Assembly: GCA_015499995.1 (NCBI GenBank)
Contig: JADNRV010000063.1
Location: forward strand, 210,566-274,565
Source: Flammula alnicola
Lineage: Eukaryota > Basidiomycota > Agaricomycetes > Agaricales > Strophariaceae
Direction of reading: 5' to 3'
DNA length: 64,000 nt
In this document: positions 10,410 through 22,088 of the stretch, one piece after another
Layout: the number at the start of each line of letters is the position of its first letter
Numbering within the stretch: the stretch's first letter is position 1
Translations under genes and position numbers: made by a program
Notes under the pieces: generated by a model
What the model was told of the DNA's origin: nothing
What the model saw: only the letters and a program-made list of their open reading frames with translations
Database searches by the model: none

Positions 10410-13400
10410 CTAACCCACTCTCTCTATGTCAGTAGCTTCGTCTATGTCCCTCTGCTCGCCCATCAGTGCATAACGCTGTCTTAATGCTGTGGACAACTTC
10501 TTCAAAGACCAAGAGCGGTTGGGATCTTGGACCATGCAATCGAGGAGTCGTCGGTACACTAAAATTACTTCGTTGAGGTCCTGAGGGAGGCCGTTTTTTT
10601 CGAACCGAGATTGAAGGGCAACAGCGAGGGCTTTAAGTAGGCTGGAATACTTTGGATGAGATGCTGGCCGAAGAACGAGTGCCTGTCGGTGCAGGGGAAT
10701 CGCTTCGTCAAGGTCGTTTGCAGTGCCCCGCTGTTCAAAACGAGTTCGAAGTGTAGTGGCAAGGTCATTGAGTGATATGGAGCGATCTGGATGAGGTGCT
10801 GGCTGAAGAACAAGTGCCTCTTGGTGCAATGAAATCGCTTCGTCAAGGTCATTTGAAGTGCCCTGCTGTTTAGAACGAGTTCGAAGTGCAGTGGCAAGGT
10901 TATTAAGTGACCGAGAGCGATTTGGATGAGGTCCTGGCCGAAGAACAAGCGCCTCTCGGTGCAATGAAATAGCTTCGTCAAGGTCATTTGAAGCACCCCG
11001 CTGTTCAAAACGAGTTTGAAAGGTATGGGCAAGGTTATTGGGTGACGTGGAGTGATTTGGATGAGGTCCTGGCTGAAGAACAAGTGCCTCTCGGTGCAGG
11101 GGAATCACTTCATCGAGGTTGTTTGAAGTGCCCCGCTGTTCAAAATGAATTCGAAGGGCATTGGCAAGGTTATCGAGTGAGACGGATCGATGTGGATGAG
11201 GTGCTGGCTGAAGAACAAGTGCCTCTCGGTGCAATGAAATCGCTTCATCAAGGTCGTTTGAAATGCCCTGCTGTTCAAAACGAATTCGAAGAGCATCGGC
11301 GAGGTTATTGAGTGATATGGAGTGATATGGATGAGGTGCTGGCCGAAGAACAAGTGCCTCTCGGTGCAATGAAATAGCTTCGTCAAGGTCGTTTGAAGTG
11401 CCCCACTGTTCAAAACGAGTGTGAAGGGCATTGGCAAGATTATTGAGTGACTGAGGGTGATCTGGATGAGGTGCTGGCCGAAGAACAAGTGCCTCTCGGT
11501 GCAATGAAATAGCTTCGTCAAGGTCGTTTGAAGAACCCCGCTGACCAAAACAAGTTCGAAGGGCATTGGCAAAGTTATTGAGTGACACGGAACGATGTGG
11601 ATGAGGTGCTGGCTGAAGAACAAGTGCCTCTCGGTGCAGTGAAATCGCTTCATCAAGGTCGTTTGAAGCGCCCTGCTGACCAAAACGAGTTTGAAGGGCA
11701 TATGCCACCAATGACAATATGGAACCCCGAGCATCAGCTTCACTTGTATTTGATTGTCCTCCACTATCTCTTGCAACATCAACATCACCTACTGATCCTT
11801 GGCCTGCTGACTTTTGTGAAACCAGTTCCAGGGCATGACGGAATACACCAATTTCCTCATCCAAGTTCTTGGTATACTTGCCATGTTCATACAACGGTCA
11901 ACCTGTGATAGGCTTCTCCCAATGCTCTCCATGTCCCAACATTGATTGGCTGGAGTCGCACAGCAATCTCAAGGCAGTAGAGCTGATATGACAGTGTAGT
12001 AACATCCTCTTTTCCTATAATCATTGCCAACTTTTACAGTAGCGCAGATCTTGGGATATTATCCAGCAAGTCATAGTACCCGTCCTGGAACCTGGCTGCG
12101 ACACAAGGAAGAAACAGTGTGGCCCAGCGCCGCATATCTTCCTCGGATATGTCTATTAGAGCCCTAGTAGCAGATGACGCTAAAGGCAGACGTGAGCTTC
12201 CATTTGAGAGGTGCAGCGGCCAAAATTTGACGGCATATAGTTCAACACCACGAAGCTCAGAGTAACCACAGGTCTGCCCTCGGGGCGATTGGAGCAACTC
12301 GAAAAAAATAATCTCGAGACACCTATTCGCCAGCATCGAGTGTGCATTGGTGCTGCTGATAGCAATAGAGTGGCCGTTATACTCTGTGGAGGTGGATTCA
12401 ATAAATTCGAGGAAAGAGACGTGGAATTGTTGTAATGCTGGTGTAATGATATCACTCTTGAAATGGCCCCGTGTTTGCAAAGCTGCCAGCCGCCGTTGAA
12501 TCTCCTCCGCCGGACGGTCAGACATTCCTAAGAGACCTGCAAAATCACGAATAGGAAGGGCTTCCTGAAGGACCATCATTGCTCCGAGGAAGTTTCGAAG
12601 CTTTTCTCGCATATCCGGTTCAGGAAAAAGGGTCGCTATAGCGTCACGATAGAGGCGCTCGAGCTGCTCTCCGCTCCGAGCACCCACCTTCTCTTCAGAC
12701 AAGAGAATTTGGTCGAGTATTACATGCGGATAGCGCTCATCAGATTCATGTGATAGCAATGACCGAACCGTCGCTGCCCAGATAAGGAGGCCATGTGCGT
12801 GAGTTGCCAACCGATTGATGGTTTGTTGGTCAGGTTTCCGCCCTCTCCAATCAATCCTCTCGAAATGATGATTGAAGTAACGCTCAACAATCTCCTGAGA
12901 GACTGGAGGAAGGGGGTATTGTTGAACTGGGATTTTATCGAGAACGCGTTCAATGGAATGACTGGGGCGACTAGTCAGGACAAATTTCAAAGGTGACGAT
13001 GAGGGAATGTGTGCGACTTCCGCAAGGAATGATTCGTGATTCGTCCATTCCTCCAGACCATCGATTACGATGACAAGGTGATAAGGATACTTTAATTCAC
13101 GGACTGGGTCGGTAATATATGCCGTGAGATAATCCCTAAGAGGATTATGAGGGCCACTAATTTTCCTCGCCGCCTCGGAAATGTTAGCGATGGCTTGGGG
13201 ATGCATCTCTCCAAGCTGTTTGGAGATCATCTGAATGACGGTCTCGGGGTGTTCCGTAGTTAGGTTGGTGAGAAATACACCCCCGGCAAGGCGGTCGTCA
13301 TCTTTGAGAAGGTGGACGAGTTGCTGACCTACTGTCGATTTGCCTAACCCAGCGGTGCCGTGTATCCAGAGGACAAGTTCGTTCGGTTTATCTATCCAGC

Positions 13401-14946
13401 CAGAAATATAGCCTAGAACGTCGTCGCGGCTTCCACCAAGATATTCATTCCGCACGTAGTGTGGATGATTTGGAAGGCTGTTCAGCGCCGCGTAGTCTGA
13501 TTTATTTCTCAGTTCACTTTTGCTGTTCGGTCAGGTCTGAGACACACCAAATTTCCTGCTGAGATCCTTGATGTCCAGCTGCATATGCACCTGACTCTCG
13601 GTCTAATTGCCAGTCAGTACAGGGCTTCAGCATCACAAAGACTTAACAAACCTGAAACAGTCCAATTGCGATATTCAGCCTTGTTCCAATCCCTTGGAGG
13701 GTACCCTTCTGGACATTTTGTTGGAGATAACGCCAAAACGGATTAAGTCGACTCAATTCGTCGCATTCCACAACAATGCTTTCGAGTGTCCTATGTAATC
13801 CGACAGTCAATACATTGCAGTGTGCGAATAGGGCCAATAATATCTACCTCGTAAACTTGTTCAGCGCTCGTTTGAGCTCCTTCGACGGTTCCGTTGTACG
13901 ATCAGAACAAATCACGGCACAAGAGATAACAAACTCTCCAGCTGTGGCCGCAATTTGTCTCATATCATTGTAATTTGAGCGAGTTTGCTAATAACCTTTC
14001 TGTGAATTATGGAAAATGAAATATATTTCAAGGACGTACCGTGACGGCGTTCAACAGACTCACGACCCCTCCGATTACTATTTTGACCCATGGTACTGGT
14101 ATGACAGCACTGGCTTCCTTTACGACGTCGAGGATGGTAATACTTGCTCCAATGGTTGTAGTTAGCACCTTCGATAGTCCCTCTGAGGTTCCGAAGCTGC
14201 GATCGCGCGCGAACGCTGGGTGTGAGGACTGGGCGGTGTGAGATCGAGTGCGGTATAATCGGAAGCCGGAAACTGACCTTGATTTTGGCGATCTCATCAT
14301 CCACCATGCTCGTCAATGCATCCATGGATTGCGCATCGCTCTCGAGTTGCACCGTCTTGATCTTTTCGACCGTCCTAAATGACGGATGGAGATGATAAGA
14401 ACAACAAGGGTATATGGATGCAAAATTAAATTCTTACTTAATGAATACCGTTATCGCCTCTGTGGCTTCCGCGCGATGAGCCTCGGTAGCAGATGCAAGT
14501 TGGACGCTGAACCGGGCGCAGGTCTCGAGGACACCGATAAGCTGGAGCATGAATTCGTTAGAGATCGATATGCATGTGCCATGACGTGTGGATGACATTA
14601 CTTGATCCTCCTCATCCTTATCGTGGATTGCAACAATGAGATGGATGAGCCTCTTGAGCTCGGGATGTTCTTCGAGGACATAGGTCGCCGAGAGAATGGC
14701 GATATCTTTTTCAAACATTTTGCTCTTCACGAAAGCCTTCTGTGGAGCGACAGGAGGCGGGGGTATGTCTGGTGCATTCGACACCGCTGGCGCTACGTCG
14801 TCGTCAGATGACTGTGGTGGTATGGGAATCGCAGGAGGCGGTGTTGCCACTATGTTGCTGGAACCCTCCGGTGGTTGGGGAGTCTTATGTCGAACAAAGC
14901 CTTTGAACTTATCGAATATAGGAGTCAATCTTGGTTTAGATGCCAT
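10410..14946 (-). CDS. NOD-like receptor: N-terminal helical domain, NACHT, TPR array
   Basis: STAND-family signal-transducing ATPase of the type used by fungi in non-self recognition. The N-terminus (MASKPRLTPIFDKFKGF, then a Pro-rich linker, then helical exons including VIPVPWVKIVIGGVVSLLNA) runs from 14946 to about 13960 with several introns. The NACHT exon (12034-13455) has the P-loop GTAGLGKST, the Walker B-like LVIVIDGLEEW and the sensor-like FVLTSRPS. The C-terminal exon (10410-11894) encodes about eight nearly identical 45-residue TPR units (core DLDEAISLHREALVLRP) and two diverged ones. A 55-nt intron (11983-12037, gtaaaag...tatcag) removes the stop after SALL and puts the NACHT and TPR parts in one frame. 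One in-frame TGA (11898-11900) still lies between them, just before LYEHGKYTKNLDEEI. Start choice: ATG at 14946; an upstream in-frame start is possible. Two adjacent genes remain an alternative. Confidence 0.75.
10620..11700 (-). repeat. 135-bp tandem repeats encoding TPR units
   Basis: About eight copies of a 135-bp unit. Successive copies of the phrase cttcgtcaaggtc start 135 bases apart, for example at about 10703 and 10838. Copies are nearly identical in the central part and differ mostly in the codons after HPxxS and around the end of each unit. Because of the low divergence, the antisense strand also stays open for long stretches, producing spurious reading frames. Confidence 0.9.
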
Positions 14947-15154
14947 TACTGCACAAGTCGATATGGGAGAATAGAGGAGTGTGTCGACAGGGACAGCCGT
15001 TCCGCACGTGAACGGGATGCACAGCCTAAGTATGTCGGTCGCTTTCCTGACCATGTAGTCTCCCGTAGTCACTAGTCAGACTTCAAAGCTTCAAACTCCG
15101 TGTCTTTTTTGTGATGTGAGGACGACACTTCATATGTACCACACATGAGATGAT

Positions 15155-16707
15155 ATCTCCCGACTCGCCCCGAGAACATCTCAGATTTCAACCCCCTCTT
15201 CACTTCCCTCAATGCTAGAGCTCTACGACTCCAGCCCTTACTCCTTACCATCACAAGAGATACGCCTGAAATCCGCTTGCGCTCTATCCAAAGCACACAT
15301 CAAATGTTTGGTGTGGGGACGAGATGCGCTCTGATGCGCTTGCGTTCATCCATTTTTATTCCTGCCAACCTCTTTGATCTCCATCTGGTCGTCGCAGATC
15401 AGGACCTTCAATTAGCTTACACCGAAATCATCGAATCTCTGCCGTATAAACTTTTCACCGGCATCGATGATCGTTATGTGGAATTCATTTTTTTCGACTC
15501 AAACCAGTCGAGAACGTACCCGCACTCGGTGTACCTCGACCCGACAACTCCCCACGACAAACTCGACGTTGACGACCCAGAGATGATTTTCATCCATCCT
15601 CAGTCGCAATTTTATCTCGATGTTCACGACAACAGCCGCTCGGTATCGCTTCCACCTTTTCCCGACACCATTCGATTCCCAACACGAACCGCATTTCTTG
15701 ACTCGATGATTGCGACATACTTGGACCCTCCTACTGGGTACATACCAAGATGAGGGGGATGTTGACAACCTGGATTTCGTACTTTTTTGTTTACACCCTG
15801 CGGAATAAATCGGTACTCCCAAACGGCCATCTCGAACCAGAACGAGCGGAAGTGTTACGGAGTCTCAGGCCAGAAAATCAGCCGTACTTTGACGCCTTCG
15901 CACGAAATGAATCTTGCAACACGATAGAGCATGCAATGCTTCGTAAGGAGATACTAGAGAAGCTTGGGTGTGCTATTTGGCTTTTCTGTTTCCTCCGAAG
16001 TCCAAACCGTCTGATTCCATGCATGTTTATTAGAAGGTATGAAGAAGCACGACGTCCGCTTCCCCTACCTCCCCCCGGAAATCCTACACTTCGGTCAGCC
16101 TTATCTGAATCTTCAAGGTACTGCTCGACTGAGTTGAACGATGCCAGGGCTAAACATGCCGCAAATCGTGCCAATGAGCTCGCAAATCAAAAGTATTTCG
16201 GTCAATCGTACATTTTAGCCGCTCAGTAACCCTTAATCCTGTTCTACAGGCGCCCGTACTCGATGTCGGCTTTTAGAGGGGCAAGGACCAACATCGCTAG
16301 ATTGATTCGACTCATGCGGTGATCGGGCTATTGCCAGAGTGCTCTTTTTGAATGTCGTAGGGCTGTTGACAAGGTTGACGAAATTGCGCCGTGACTCCGG
16401 ACGAGCTTATTCCCTTTGCCTCCCAGCTCTCGGTGAACTCTTTACTGGCGGAAACCAGTGTCTTTCATCGGGATCGACAAAAGTTTACTTCAAGATGTAT
16501 GGAGAGGTCATTCGCGGCAAGGCGCATGCATCGATTTGTCAATCGCTTCGGGGCCTGGACGCCGAGGGGCGCTTGGGTTTGAGTTTCTTGCAAGTCCGTT
16601 TGCACATTAGGTTTTGCATTCGTCGTTTACTATGGTATATGAATATGAAGCCGACATTTCATGATTAAAATACGCGTAGCCACCCAACCCAGACGATCAT
16701 ATTTACA
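15155..16707. repeat. Duplicated block, copy B
   Basis: Direct copy of 4820-7177 without its 850-base insertion. The left end abuts the 5' side of the NOD-like receptor gene (about 200 bases upstream of its start), and the right end stops shortly before the F-box gene. It carries a 10-base local tandem duplication near 15323 (gatgcgctct followed by gatgcgcttg) that copy A lacks. Confidence 0.9.
15212..16229 (+). CDS. Conserved hypothetical protein, copy B of a local pair
   Basis: Paralogue of the gene at 4877-5883. It begins MLELYDSSPYSLPS and is disturbed at about 15323-15355 by a 10-base tandem duplication and an extra T, which shift the frame. It then continues with IPANLFDLHLVVADQDL, YVEFIFFDSN, LDPTTPHDKLDVDDPEM and PPFPDTIRFPTRTAFLDS, and, unlike copy A, reads straight on into MIATYLDPPTG. 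After another frame change it runs LRNKSVLPNGHLEPERAEVL, RPENQPYFDAFARNE, EEARRPLPLPPPGNP and SYILAAQ to TAA at 16227-16229. The two copies complement each other: each is intact where the other is broken. No function can be assigned. Confidence 0.6.
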
Positions 16708-16821
16708 CTTCATTTCAGATGTACACACATAATCGTAATATTGCAACAAGCCTAGGGAATACAAGAAGAAGCTACGAGGCTGAAAAGAAGGTATAGAATG
16801 GTTCATCTGAACAAAAATAAA

Positions 16822-18104
16822 TCACTCGTGTGCACCCAGATGAAAGGCATGCACCTTGAACTTGAAATGAAATGAAGATATATTCAACAACGTTCTCAAC
16901 GAATGCTTCATCTTCTTCCTAAACTCCGTCACCGAATTCTCCCTACGTCCGTTCCACATCCGCACTTTCTCGTGCACCGTCAGCTCCATCGTGACCTGTC
17001 GCAGGGTGCAATACTCTACGCGGAGCAGCGCGACAGCAAGCCTTGTCCAAAATGCGTGGTTGTAGATCTCGGACATGCGTTCCGGGGCGGATTGTAGTGG
17101 GAAGAGGATGGACAGCTCGAGGAATTTCAGCTGGCTGGAACGGGAGACTGATTCGAGCAGGTCACAGAGACCCAGTAAGTCCCGGCCAACCTTGCCATAG
17201 GACATCCGGATGGAGAGTTTCATCAGAGAGGGCAGCTTCCCGAGGTCGACTGAGCCGGGGAAGCTTGCCCCATCTCTTGCCCGTGCATCTGGTAAACAGT
17301 CAATTTATGAATCAGATTCCGATTCGTGAGGACGAGAGGAGAGTATGAGAGGTATGTACCTTCCCAGCAGCGCCACTTGATCAATTTAAGATTTGTAGAG
17401 TGGACTTGCATCAGCTCCCATGCCGAGTCAGTGTTGGCCAGCGAGACAGTGCGCACATTCAAGTAGCACAACCTGGAGTCAGGCGTTGATAGCGACACTG
17501 GCTCTTCACCTAGTAAGGCGAGGGTCGGCAGAGTGGTTATGTTATTGAGGTGGAGGTACCGCACAGGGATCTTCAAAACAGGAGTAGGAATCATTCCGAC
17601 ATTGCATAGTGTCAGAATTTTAAGATGGGGGTAGCTAAACAGCTTCTGCAGCGAGGTGGCCAGCTCCGGACTGAACAGCCCCCATTGAAGGTACCCAACC
17701 TCGGAACCAAATGTGCACTCCTGCACGTTGGTCAACTTGTTTATCAAGCGGGGCAGACTCGTCTGCTGCGTAATCCATTGCGAGTCGTACACCGGGTACG
17801 AGTCGAGCACTTCGAACACCTTGATGTACCTGCTGGTATCTGGATCGCGCTTGAGCAAGTCGCAGAGTCCTTGGATGCGTCGGGAAATATCGTGGATGAG
17901 TATTGGATTGGGGTCGCTCCGCAGGCGTAGGGTGACAGAGAGAAAGAGAAGCTTGCGCGCAGATCGGAGGCACTGATTGCTGAGGAGAGAGCATGCGCCC
18001 AGAGAGACCCAGTCTCTGTCAGCGGCGAGGAATTCAAATATGAGGGATATAAGCTCTGGTGGAAGGCGAGGGTGAGATAGAGATCCTGCAAATGCTGTAG
18101 ACAT
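16822..18104 (-). CDS. F-box protein
   Basis: Substrate-recognition subunit type for an SCF ubiquitin ligase, inferred from the F-box only. Residues about 14-60 carry the F-box (LPPELISLIFEFLAADRDW, then LGACSLLSNQCLRSARKLLF). The rest is a Leu-rich, variable region typical of basidiomycete F-box proteins. There is one intron, 17289-17359 (gtacat...ttaccag), joining RCWE to DARARDGASFPG in frame. Translation then runs to VHAFHLGAHE and a stop at 16822, for about 400 residues. This is one of the few genes in the window with no frame break. Its start faces the SmD1 gene; the 430 bases between the two start codons would serve as a divergent promoter. The target protein cannot be predicted. Confidence 0.8.
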
Positions 18105-18534
18105 GGAGGTAGAAAGAAGAGAGGTTATAGCCGACTTATTTGTCCTTGTGCCTTTCGCAGTCCGTTGGGCTCGGCTCCATGATTCAAGTTGGATTCAAGT
18201 ACTCTCTTATATTGATAATTATGTGGACGGTTCTTTACCGCCGTTCCTTTGGCTGTTCTTGTAGAACAAGTGACTTGGGCGTCTATTTCACCGACTCGCT
18301 CGAGGCCTGCATGGCAATTGCACACTGGCAGCTGACTAATCAGCGCACGGTATTTCCAAACTCCGACTCAACATTATTCTCCAACGCGACTTCAAAGCCT
18401 TCGAGCTCATCATCGCCAACCACGCCCAACATATCGCATTCCACTGGGCCAAAATCGTCGCAGATATAACCTGCGATCGCACCACATAGAATACTCAGGC
18501 CCTCTGACAAAAGAGTCGTCGTACTCCGTTCAAG
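18105..18534. promoter_or_regulatory. Divergent promoter region between F-box gene and SmD1
   Basis: The start codons of the minus-strand F-box gene (18104) and the plus-strand SmD1 gene (18535) are separated by 430 bases with no coding potential. Both promoters must lie here. I see no clear TATA box. Confidence 0.5.
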
Positions 18535-19207
18535 ATGAAGCTCGTTCGGTGAGTCTATCATTTCTTTGCTTTGTATTTTCTGTGGGGTACTTCTGGACGA
18601 TTTGGGTTGTTGGTGGGATATTTGGGAGAGGAGGAGCTAGAAAATCGGTGGGAGAAGGCAAAGATATCCGCGACAAATCCAAAGCTTGTGCTGTCGGCAA
18701 CCATCTGCATGCGACCTGCCACCACCCATATTCCAACCTCAATGTCCTGAAAACCCATCTCAGCCATCGCTAACTCGTTCTCATCAGGTTTTTGATGAAA
18801 CTGAACAACGAGACCGTGACAATCGAGCTCAAGAATGGATCAATCGTGCATGGAACTATCACTGGTATGTCGCAAGCTTTGCCCGATGATTTTTTCGCTG
18901 ATGCACCGTTCCAACTATAGGCGTCGACATGCAGATGAACACCTACCTGAAGACGGTGAAGATGACAACGAGGAACCGCGACCCCATATCGCTAGATTCG
19001 CTATCGATTCGTGGCAATAACGTCCGTTATTTCATCCTCCCCGACGCACTTCCCTTGGACACGCTCCTCGTAGACGATGCACCGAAGCCCAAAGGCCGCA
19101 AGAAGGACGATGCTAGAGGCCGTGGCAGAGGACGAGGAGCTCCGGATCGTGGTCCCCGTGGACGTGGAGGCAGGGGCGGAGGTCGTGGACGAGGACGAGG
19201 ATTCTGA
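18535..19207 (+). CDS. SMD1: Small nuclear ribonucleoprotein SmD1
   Basis: Core Sm protein of spliceosomal snRNPs; forms the heptameric ring on U1, U2, U4 and U5 snRNA in the nucleus. Three exons: 18535-18548 (MKLVR split), 18788-18865 and 18921-19207, with introns 18549-18787 and 18866-18920. The spliced product begins [19 protein letters not shown] and contains the Sm1 motif ([14 protein letters not shown]) and the Sm2 motif [14 protein letters not shown]. It continues [10 protein letters not shown] and ends in a long Arg-Gly tail (RGRGRGRG types), the region expected to be symmetrically dimethylated and bound by the SMN/Gemin machinery in other eukaryotes. The length of about 125 residues is usual. 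The frame is intact. The first coding exon is only 14 nt. Confidence 0.97.
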
Positions 19208-20912
19208 GCTTGACAGATTCGGTGATTCGCTCGAAATAAATGGGCAGCCTTGGACTCTGACTGCTCCTTATCGAAGCGCTGACGGGGTATGAAAAAATTT
19301 GATGGGTCGTGTGTTGGTCCTCGAGGTCGTCTCTTGGAAGAGACGTTGGCCGATAACCTTGCGTGTAGTCCTGTACCGTTCGTGTGATATTATCCTTCGT
19401 TGTTCTGGTACTGGCTGTCATTTTGCTAATTGTGTTTCTAATCATCATTTTGTAGTTTGTATAAACTCTTGAGATCTATCCACCAAGAACATCAAATATG
19501 ACTTGCTAGTTTCTCTGCAGAAGCCTCCGTCGCATTTCGTCCTATTTATGAAGCTGAGTTCACTTCTCCCAACTTCTCCTGCAAAACAGCATCTGCGCCC
19601 TTGATTGCCAATGGAAGATTGATCGCATATGCATGACATGCAAATAATTTGAATTTCGACAAAGCTGCTCTCTAACGATGTTACTTTGATGATGCAACTT
19701 GAACATGTGGGAGTCATTTACATATCCCTCGCTTCTCTCTAAGCACTTGTGCATCATTCGCCAAGAAGTCGAGTTCTTACACTGGTGAGTGATGAATGTG
19801 TTACCATTGGTGTTTAAATTGTTCTCGAGCTAATGCACGATTTTCCCTTTTGTACTCGCAGATCCTCTCATCTGTAGATATCCCTGGGTGGAACGTACCC
19901 GAACGGAGTATAACGCTTCTCATATTTTTGAAGAATGACCCCTTCATTCCGAACGAAATACATATTTTAGAACAGCAAAATCTTCTGCTGGCCAAGACCC
20001 ACAAGGGTAATTATACTTACTGGATTTACTTCTTAATACTTATGCTGGAACTCACACCGCCGTACACAGCAATGATCCTTCCTCCAGCTACCGGAGTCCA
20101 GACTGATCATCACGTCGCAACCAGGAGAGTGCACTAAAAATAGAAACAGTTATCGGAGAGAATGTGCAGCAATCCAAGTTATTGCCGTCCGATAGAAGGC
20201 GCGTTCCTATGGTTCTAAACAGACTCAAAATGTATTTGTATAGCAATGTCTTTCTCTAGGAGCGCTCACAGATGCTGTATGATATATAACTGGACGATGC
20301 GCGAGAAGATTGAGCCACACTTGCGCCGATCACTGGAGCAGATGAGATAATTGATCGGGATGTATTCTGATTCGTAATTCACACATATCACAGTCTTGGA
20401 ATTGCAAAGAGCACGCGCTTTGAGCTCTAGGGAGAGCTAGCGCACGTTCCTTGAAAGAAAGGCATATCTATAATTCACTGCGAATCGAAGGTAACAACTA
20501 CCAATGGGCAATGAAAACCTACTCGATGCAGTATAGGCTGGAGTTCTGGTGTGGGCAGAACTGTCATATCGTTTCCCCAACTTTCCCTAGTTATTTTGGG
20601 AGGCCTTGCCTACGCGCAACAAGGAACTTGAAGGAAGGCTGTTGGACCTTGGCTGTCATCATTTCGGTTTCATGCTGCAATAGGAAACTTTTGATTCTTA
20701 TCTCGTCGTAACAAGGAGACGCTGACAATACAAAGATACACACTGATGATCTAACCCGACCAAACCGGTGTCCACGATGATAAAACCCGGCACCAGTGGA
20801 ATGGGTTCTGTAGCTGGTCTCACCCCCCTCATCTCCCACGTATAGCATCGCCTGGTCGCGTTCAAGAAATCCCTTTGCCAAACTCTCTTCAATAAATCTA
20901 TCACAATTGAAA
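19208..20912. other. Intergenic region, no supported gene
   Basis: About 1.7 kb without a recognisable gene. The segment near 19861-20010 reads ILSSVDIPGWNVPERSITLL and could be an isolated exon, but I find no partner exons or family. No repeats with clear ends. Confidence 0.35.
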
Positions 20913-21757
20913 ATGGTCAGACTCGCTACTTCCGTTTCGCTGCTACTCTCCTCGCTGGATCCGCCCTCGCCTTCACCACTGAGCATACGAGTGCGTATCT
21001 ATTTATCCTCCCAGGAATTTGAGGAATGAAATAATGCCCACAGACGATCTGTTGACGTGCTGAAAGCGACCTTTACGGCCGTGGCTTCGATGACGTGATG
21101 ACATCCTCGTCACAAGAGAGGATCTCGTGACTTATTCGGCCGCGAGTTCGTCAATGACATTGAGAACGCAGCCCCTTCGGACTTGGACTCCTCTTGTCAG
21201 TCTTGATGTCAATATATTGATTCTTCCTATCAACTAACCTGATCTTTTTTACGACCTTCACAGCAAAGGAATTAAGGCTGCCGTGAAGCTCGGAAAAGGA
21301 GCGCACAAAGCACATGAGGCGACCCAGAACAACAACAACAACAACAACCACCACCATAGGCGCGAGTTTGAGGAGGAAGATTTTGATCTTCGTGAACTCG
21401 GCGAAGATATCGAGGAGCGGGAGCCATTCGGACTCGGCCTTCTCTTGTCAGTTTAATTTAAACGTCTTCCAAACCCCCACATAAACCAATTATCTAACTT
21501 TATCAAACTATTTCAAAGCAAAGGAATTAAGGCGCCGTGAAGCTCGGAAAGGGAGCGCACAAAGCACACGAGGCAACGAACAACAACAACAATAACAACA
21601 ACCACCACCACAGGCGCGAGTTCGACGACGAGGAAATTGATCTCCGCGAACTGGCGACGACCTCGAGGAGCGCGATTTCTACGACCTGGAAGAGATGTTC
21701 GAGCGTGAGTTTGATGACGAGCTTTTGGAGAGGGAGTACTACGATGAACTCGACTGA
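20913..21757 (+). CDS. Small secreted protein with duplicated Asn/His-rich cationic exon
   Basis: The first exon (20913-20990) encodes a typical signal peptide start, MVRLATSVSLLLSSL. Exon 2 (from 21044) encodes an acidic part including LFGREFVNDIENAA and ends PFGLGLL. Then come two copies of one exon. Each begins KGIKAAVKLGKGAHKAHEAT, continues with seven Asn, three His and Arg-Arg, and ends in an acidic stretch (EEDFDLREL in copy 1, DDEEIDLREL in copy 2). Copy 1 also ends PFGLGLL before its intron, so the duplicated unit spans exon and intron. The last copy continues FYDLEEMFEREFDDE and ends YYDELD, TGA at 21755-21757. Introns use donor gtcagt or gtcagttt and similar acceptors. Single missing bases (for example gcgcc at about 21533 against gctgcc in copy 1) break the frame. 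Function unknown; dibasic RR sites after HHH could be cut by a Kex2-type protease. Confidence 0.6.
21245..21700 (+). repeat. Tandem exon duplication (about 250-bp unit)
   Basis: The segment starting at caaaggaattaaggctgcc (about 21268) and its intron are repeated starting at caaaggaattaaggcgccg (about 21520). Both contain an (aac)n run followed by cac codons. The coding parts are over 85% alike by eye; the introns are different. Confidence 0.85.
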
Positions 21758-22088
21758 GAGCACTTACTGAGTGTCGGTATGGGGGAGATGCAGGCTTATG
21801 AGAAGGTCACTGTTGTTGTACAATAGGCATGTCGAAAATCCAATTAATTCTCATGACCTCAAAAAAACAATACCGACTTCACGAAATATGAAGCCCAGGG
21901 ATTCCAAGGCTTTGACTGTAGATACTTGAAACAGTAAGCTTATCGCACAGCGCTCGCGCACATAATCCCTTTTCTGCAGGCGCGTTAATCCCCGCTTGCT
22001 GATTATGCCAGCCAATATAGACGTCGCACGAATGTGTCTCCTATTTCCCGAACACACATTGGTATCTGGCCTTGTGAAGTACTCCGCG

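Noticed and set aside
11105..11788. Long open frame (227 residues) opposite the TPR array, and others at 10565-11083 and 10988-11311
   Set aside because: They are shadows of the 135-bp repeats read in other frames; their repetitive peptides follow only from the repeat period being divisible by three.
12001..12060. A 23-base intron starting gtaaaagttgg after the NACHT exon
   Set aside because: Too short for a fungal intron; the 55-base alternative ending tatcag is more plausible and keeps frame with the TPR exon.
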